Below are positions 61,169 through 64,000 of a stretch of 64,000 bases of DNA, piece after piece. The notes under the pieces were generated by a model. It saw only the letters and a program-made list of their open reading frames with translations, did no database searches and was not told where the DNA came from. Origin of the DNA: Mycobacterium nebraskense (GTDB lineage Bacteria; Actinomycetota; Actinomycetes; Mycobacteriales; Mycobacteriaceae); assembly GCF_002102255.1 (NCBI RefSeq), contig NZ_LQPH01000150.1, positions 55,957 through 119,956 on the forward strand. The letters run 5' to 3'. Position numbers and translations under genes: made by a program. Position 1 is the stretch's first letter, and each line of letters begins with the position of its first letter.

Positions 61169-61819
61169 ATGACCGCCAGCTCGATCGAGAGCATTGCCGA
61201 CATCCGCATACCCGACTCGCCGTTGGTGCGCGAGGCCACCGATTTCATTCGTGACGCCGAGGACGACCTGCTGTTCAACCACTCGCGGCGGGTGTTCCTC
61301 TTCGGCGCGCTGCAGGGCCGGCGCCGCGGGCTGCAACCGGACCTGGAGTTGCTCTACGTCGGCGCGATGTTCCACGACCTCGGGCTCACCGAGCGCTACC
61401 GCACCTCGACGATTCGCTTCGAGGTCGACGGCGCGGACGCCGCCCGGGACTTCCTGACGGCGCGCGGCGTCGATAGGGCCGACGCCGAGAAGGTGTGGCT
61501 CGGCATCGCCCTGCACACCACAACGGGCGTGCCGGAATTCCTTGCGCCCGAAGTCGCTTTGCTCCAAGCCGGTGTCGAGGTCGACGTGGTCGGCATCGGG
61601 CGGGCGGATCTGGCCCCCGATGCCATCGCCGCGGTGACCGCCGCCCACCCGCGCCCGCAGTTCAAGCGGCGCATCCTGGCGGCGTTCAACGACGGCATGA
61701 AGCACCGCCCGCAGACCACCGCAGGCACCATGAACGCCGACGTGCTGGCGCACTTCGATCCCGCCTTCGAGCGCGTCGACTTCGTCGACAAAATCTTCAA
61801 CAACAGCTGGCCGGAATAG
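61169..61819 (+). CDS. HD-domain phosphohydrolase-fold protein
   Basis: 216 residues with HD-type metal ligands H38 (NHSRRVFLF), H69-D70 (MFHDLGL), H116 (IALHTTTG) and a later Asp in GIGRADLAP. Layout (HSRRV, FHDLG, RFEVDGA, ALHTT) resembles the cyanamide-hydratase-like branch of HD proteins rather than nucleotide phosphatases. CGAAGGAG lies before the ATG. First gene of a three-gene unit (next start 17 bases after its stop). Substrate unknown. Confidence 0.85.
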   Translation: MTASSIESIADIRIPDSPLVREATDFIRDAEDDLLFNHSRRVFLFGALQGRRRGLQPDLELLYVGAMFHDLGLTERYRTSTIRFEVDGADAARDFLTARGVDRADAEKVWLGIALHTTTGVPEFLAPEVALLQAGVEVDVVGIGRADLAPDAIAAVTAAHPRPQFKRRILAAFNDGMKHRPQTTAGTMNADVLAHFDPAFERVDFVDKIFNNSWPE

Positions 61820-61836
61820 CGGAAAGGAGCGGACAC

Positions 61837-62502
61837 GTGGATATCCACGAGGCGCTGTACACCACCAGGATGATGCGGCGGTTGCGGCCGGACCCGATTC
61901 CGCTGGACACGCAGGCCCGCATTCTGGACGCGGCCGTCCGCGCCCCCAATGGGGGCAACACCCAGCGCTGGCACTTCGTGGCCGTCGATGATCGTGAACT
62001 CATCCGCGAGTTCGCCCAACTGTTTCGGCGAGCCCGCGCCATCGAGTACGAGAAGTTCAGCGCGGGGGCGGGACCGATGGTGGCGACGGCCCCCGGTGCG
62101 GACCCGACCACCCACGCCGAGACGATGTGCCGAATGCAGGGCTCGGGAAACTACCTGGCCGACCATTTCGAGGAAATCCCCCTGTTGCTCTTCGTTTTCG
62201 CCATCGACGACCTCGGCGGCGCCAACATCTATCCGGCGATCTGGAGCGCGTTGCTCGCCGCACGTGCCGAGGGTGTCGGCGGTGTCATGACGATGGTGCT
62301 CCGCAATTTCAAGGACGAGGTGAACGAATTGCTGGGCGTGCCGGTCGAGGAGGGCTGGGAGATGTCGGCCATGCTGACCCTCGGCTACCCCCGGGGTAAG
62401 TGGGGTGTCGCGGCCAATCGGCGTCCCGTGCACGAGGTTTCCTCCCGCAACGGCTGGGGCAAGCCGTTCGGTATCGAAGTGCCGCAGCCACTCTGGCCAT
62501 AA
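61837..62502 (+). CDS. Nitroreductase-family flavoprotein
   Basis: 221 residues with nitroreductase features: IHEALYTTRMMRRLRPDPIP at the N-terminus, RAPNGGNTQRWHFVAVDD (FMN binding), and PAIWSALLAARAEGVGGVMTM. FMN-dependent NAD(P)H oxidoreductase acting on nitro, quinone or ene substrates, as a cytosolic dimer. GGAAAGGAG precedes the GTG start. Middle gene of the HD/nitroreductase/cupin unit. Confidence 0.88.
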   Translation: MDIHEALYTTRMMRRLRPDPIPLDTQARILDAAVRAPNGGNTQRWHFVAVDDRELIREFAQLFRRARAIEYEKFSAGAGPMVATAPGADPTTHAETMCRMQGSGNYLADHFEEIPLLLFVFAIDDLGGANIYPAIWSALLAARAEGVGGVMTMVLRNFKDEVNELLGVPVEEGWEMSAMLTLGYPRGKWGVAANRRPVHEVSSRNGWGKPFGIEVPQPLWP

Positions 62503-62538
62503 GCTTGCAGCGCAAGGTTTTCCGAGGAAGGCGAGTCA

Positions 62539-63075
62539 ATGGCCGAGCCGAATGAAATCGGGGTCACCGTGGTGCGGCCGGGGGAGGGCGAGTACGTCGC
62601 TCTCCCCGGATTCGGGGCGGTGTTCAAGCTGTCCAGCAAGAGCAACGGGGGCGAGGTGTCCATCGTCGAGCACCCGTTTGAAGTGGGCCTGCTCACGGCG
62701 GCGCACCGGCACACCTGCGAGGACGAGCATTCAATCGTGCTGGCGGGCGAGATCGGCTTCCGTTCCGACGACAGCGAGGTCGTACTCGGTCCCGGTGGAT
62801 ACATCACCAAGCCCCGGGGGCAGATGCACGCGATGTGGAACGCCGGCAGCGAGCCGGGCCGCATCATCGAAGTCATCACTCCGGGCGGATTCGAAAACTA
62901 CTTCCGCGAGCTCGGCGAGCTGCTCGTCGAGCACGCCAACGACCCGGTTGGCAAGGTCCTGCACGAGTTGCCCGAGTTCGGCGAGCTGGCCGACAAGTAC
63001 GGGCTGACCTACGGGTCGCCCGACTGGATGGACGACATCGCGAAACGGTACGGGCTGAACCCGCCGTCGCACTGA
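62539..63075 (+). CDS. Cupin-domain protein
   Basis: 178-residue single-domain cupin. Metal-binding HRHTCEDEHSIVLAGE (H56, H58, E61 to E63 and H64) and second motif KPRGQMHAMWNAG with H97. Could be an isomerase, dioxygenase or binding protein. The C-terminal tail (GELADKYGLTYGSPDWMDDIAKRYGL) is unusual for cupins and may dock on a partner. Third gene of the unit, 36 bases after the nitroreductase. Confidence 0.85.
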   Translation: MAEPNEIGVTVVRPGEGEYVALPGFGAVFKLSSKSNGGEVSIVEHPFEVGLLTAAHRHTCEDEHSIVLAGEIGFRSDDSEVVLGPGGYITKPRGQMHAMWNAGSEPGRIIEVITPGGFENYFRELGELLVEHANDPVGKVLHELPEFGELADKYGLTYGSPDWMDDIAKRYGLNPPSH

Positions 63076-63148
63076 GCAGGGACCGCACCCCCGCTGAGCC
63101 CGCGATTTGGTCGCCGCGATGCCGGTTCGGTAACCTGGCATTTACCAA

Positions 63149-63222
63149 CGCGGGGTGGAGCAGCTCGGTAGCTCGCTGGGCTCATAACCCAGAGGTCGCA
63201 GGTTCGAATCCTGTCCCCGCTA
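63149..63222 (+). tRNA. Initiator tRNA-fMet (CAU)
   Basis: 74 bases, no encoded CCA. Acceptor 5' strand CGCGGGG pairs with CCCCGCT except position 1-72 (C opposite T), the mark of an initiator. Anticodon arm CTGGGCTCATAACCCAG has the three G-C pairs next to the loop that initiators require. The T arm GCAGGTTCGAATCCTGT is normal. A terminator hairpin follows at once. Confidence 0.95.
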
Positions 63223-63230
63223 CTAGCGGA

Positions 63231-63264
63231 AATGGCCCCCGGAGGACACTCCGGGGGCCATTTT
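63231..63264 (+). terminator. Terminator after the initiator tRNA
   Basis: Arms AATGGCCCCCGGA (63231-63243) and TCCGGGGGCCATT (63250-63262), perfect over 13 bases with a six-base loop, then a T run. It would also stop transcripts leaving the tRNA toward the integrase remnant. Confidence 0.85.
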
Positions 63265-63310
63265 CATGCCTGATGGCCACGTGTTTGGCCACATTAGGCA
63301 TGCTAAGCAT

Positions 63311-63800
63311 CTAACTATCTCCTGCATCGCCCGGGTCCCAGCCGTTGCCGATGAGGAATGCGGCCGCCCGCTCGGCGGCGTCTCGATCATCGTTTCGCAG
63401 AACATGCGCATAGGTCTGCAGGAAGAATCCAACATTGGCATGTCCGATCCGCTCGCTGATCACCTTCGGGCTTATGCCAGCTTTGAGCGCACCGGTCGCG
63501 TAGGAGTGCCACAGATCGTGGAAGGTGATCCGCGATAGTCCTGCAGCTGCCGCGAGACGATCAAAACGCTGTCTAATGGTGTCGGGGTGCGGCGGGCGGC
63601 CGTTCTCAAAGGTGAAGACAAAGTCGCCGGGCTGATAGTCGGCGCCGAAGAACTCGCGCTCACGGTTCTGAACCACGCGCCAGTTACGCAACGCTGCGAC
63701 TGTGGCCCGATCGATCGAGATCGTTTGGTCGGCGTTCTTTGTTTTGCCTCCTTCCTTGTCGGGTGGTCATCGTCGCTGCAGTGCAATCCCTTTCGAGGCG
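63311..63800 (-). pseudogene. Decayed tyrosine-type integrase
   Basis: C-terminal catalytic domain of a phage-type integrase: KTKNADQTISIDRATVAALRNW, then RFDRLAAAAGL, ITFHDLWHSYATGALKAG, SERIGHANVGFFLQTYAHVL. The HxxR Arg is replaced by Trp (HDLW), removing a catalytic residue. Upstream the frame meets a TGA near 63763 while a GLHCSDDD stretch (like GLRWSDVDL of integrases) continues in another frame, showing a frameshift. The N-terminal domain is missing. Third-position G+C is lower than in its neighbours. It points at the tRNA, as integrases at att sites do. Confidence 0.85.
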
Positions 63801-64000
63801 CACGTTAGAGACGACAGCGCCGATCTGTCCTACACAGGTCAGGCGGTTCTTAGGAAACTGTGACCTTAATGCAAGAGGTGGGGTGTCCTATGAGTCCAAC
63901 AGTCCGGACAGTCCGGCGGTGTGGGTCGTGTCCTGAAACCGGTGTAAATGGGGCCGGGCGTAGGTTCTGCTTCGAGACCTACCAAGTCATCGAAGAAAGG
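63801..64000. mobile_element. Right-edge segment with a possible insertion-sequence end
   Basis: No gene is recognised here. A GTAGGT...ACCTAC imperfect hairpin at 63960-63982, preceded by GGGTCGTGTCCTGAAACC and followed by a purine-rich AAGAAAGG at the window edge, resembles the leader just before the transposase of IS256-type elements. The transposase would lie outside, so this stays tentative. Confidence 0.35.

Noticed and set aside
63149..63222. Elongator tRNA-Met
   Set aside because: The 1-72 mismatch and three G-C pairs next to the anticodon loop identify the initiator.

Overview
The window is high-G+C mycobacterial chromosome. Gene content and order match the M. tuberculosis segment from about Rv3238c down to Rv3193c, read in the opposite direction. 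Extra genes, and an intact gene where M. tuberculosis carries split Rv3234c/Rv3233c, point to a slow-growing non-tuberculous species, most likely of the M. avium complex. That assignment rests on remembered gene order and family features, not on a database search.

Layout. 1-3.7 kb: the 3' end of an HD-GYP/LuxR regulator, an MddA-like methyltransferase, a KhtT/KhtU-type K+/H+ antiporter pair and an Rv3235-like protein. 3.9-9.4 kb: lipid and phosphate metabolism (WS/DGAT acyltransferase, polyphosphate kinase 2, ferredoxin-type reductase and its acyl-CoA desaturase DesA3, with a shared operator motif before each of the last two). 9.5-16.1 kb: an accessory block absent between Rv3229c and Rv3228 in M. 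tuberculosis (AraC regulator, Baeyer-Villiger monooxygenase, DUF302 protein, a low-G+C NmrA-like gene, thiolase, HxlR regulator). 16.1-24 kb: rsgA, aroA, SRAP protein, an SDR, the SigH/RshA thiol-stress pair, the tiny ribosomal protein gene bL37, a biotinyl protein, the PdtaS histidine kinase and WhiB1. 24-39.4 kb: housekeeping and conserved genes including isochorismate synthase, Gpm2, a ParA-like ATPase, RhlE, TetR, MoeZ, an alkyltransferase-like protein and LipV. 39.4-47 kb: the AdnAB recombination helicase-nuclease and a K+ channel. 47-52 kb: NudC (behind two MIRU-type mini-ORFs), mycoredoxin-1, UvrD2 and WhiB7 with a full attenuator leader. 52-60 kb: AarF-like kinase, a TOMM/ThiF-like protein, a zincin, a PDZ/Lon-like protease and a UPF0182 membrane protein. 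60-63 kb: a GlxA-type regulator divergent from an HD/nitroreductase/cupin operon. 63.1-64 kb: an initiator tRNA, a decayed tyrosine integrase and a possible insertion-sequence end, i.e. the edge of a mobile region.

Common themes are redox and stress control (SigH-RshA, WhiB1, WhiB7, Mrx1, MoeZ), DNA repair (AdnAB, UvrD2, SRAP, ATL) and envelope lipid chemistry. Many genes have a TAnnnT -10 element 6-8 nt before the start codon, which suggests leaderless transcripts; I used this to choose several starts. There is no rRNA operon and no CRISPR array. The only stretch over about 300 bases without an intact gene is the right edge after the tRNA.
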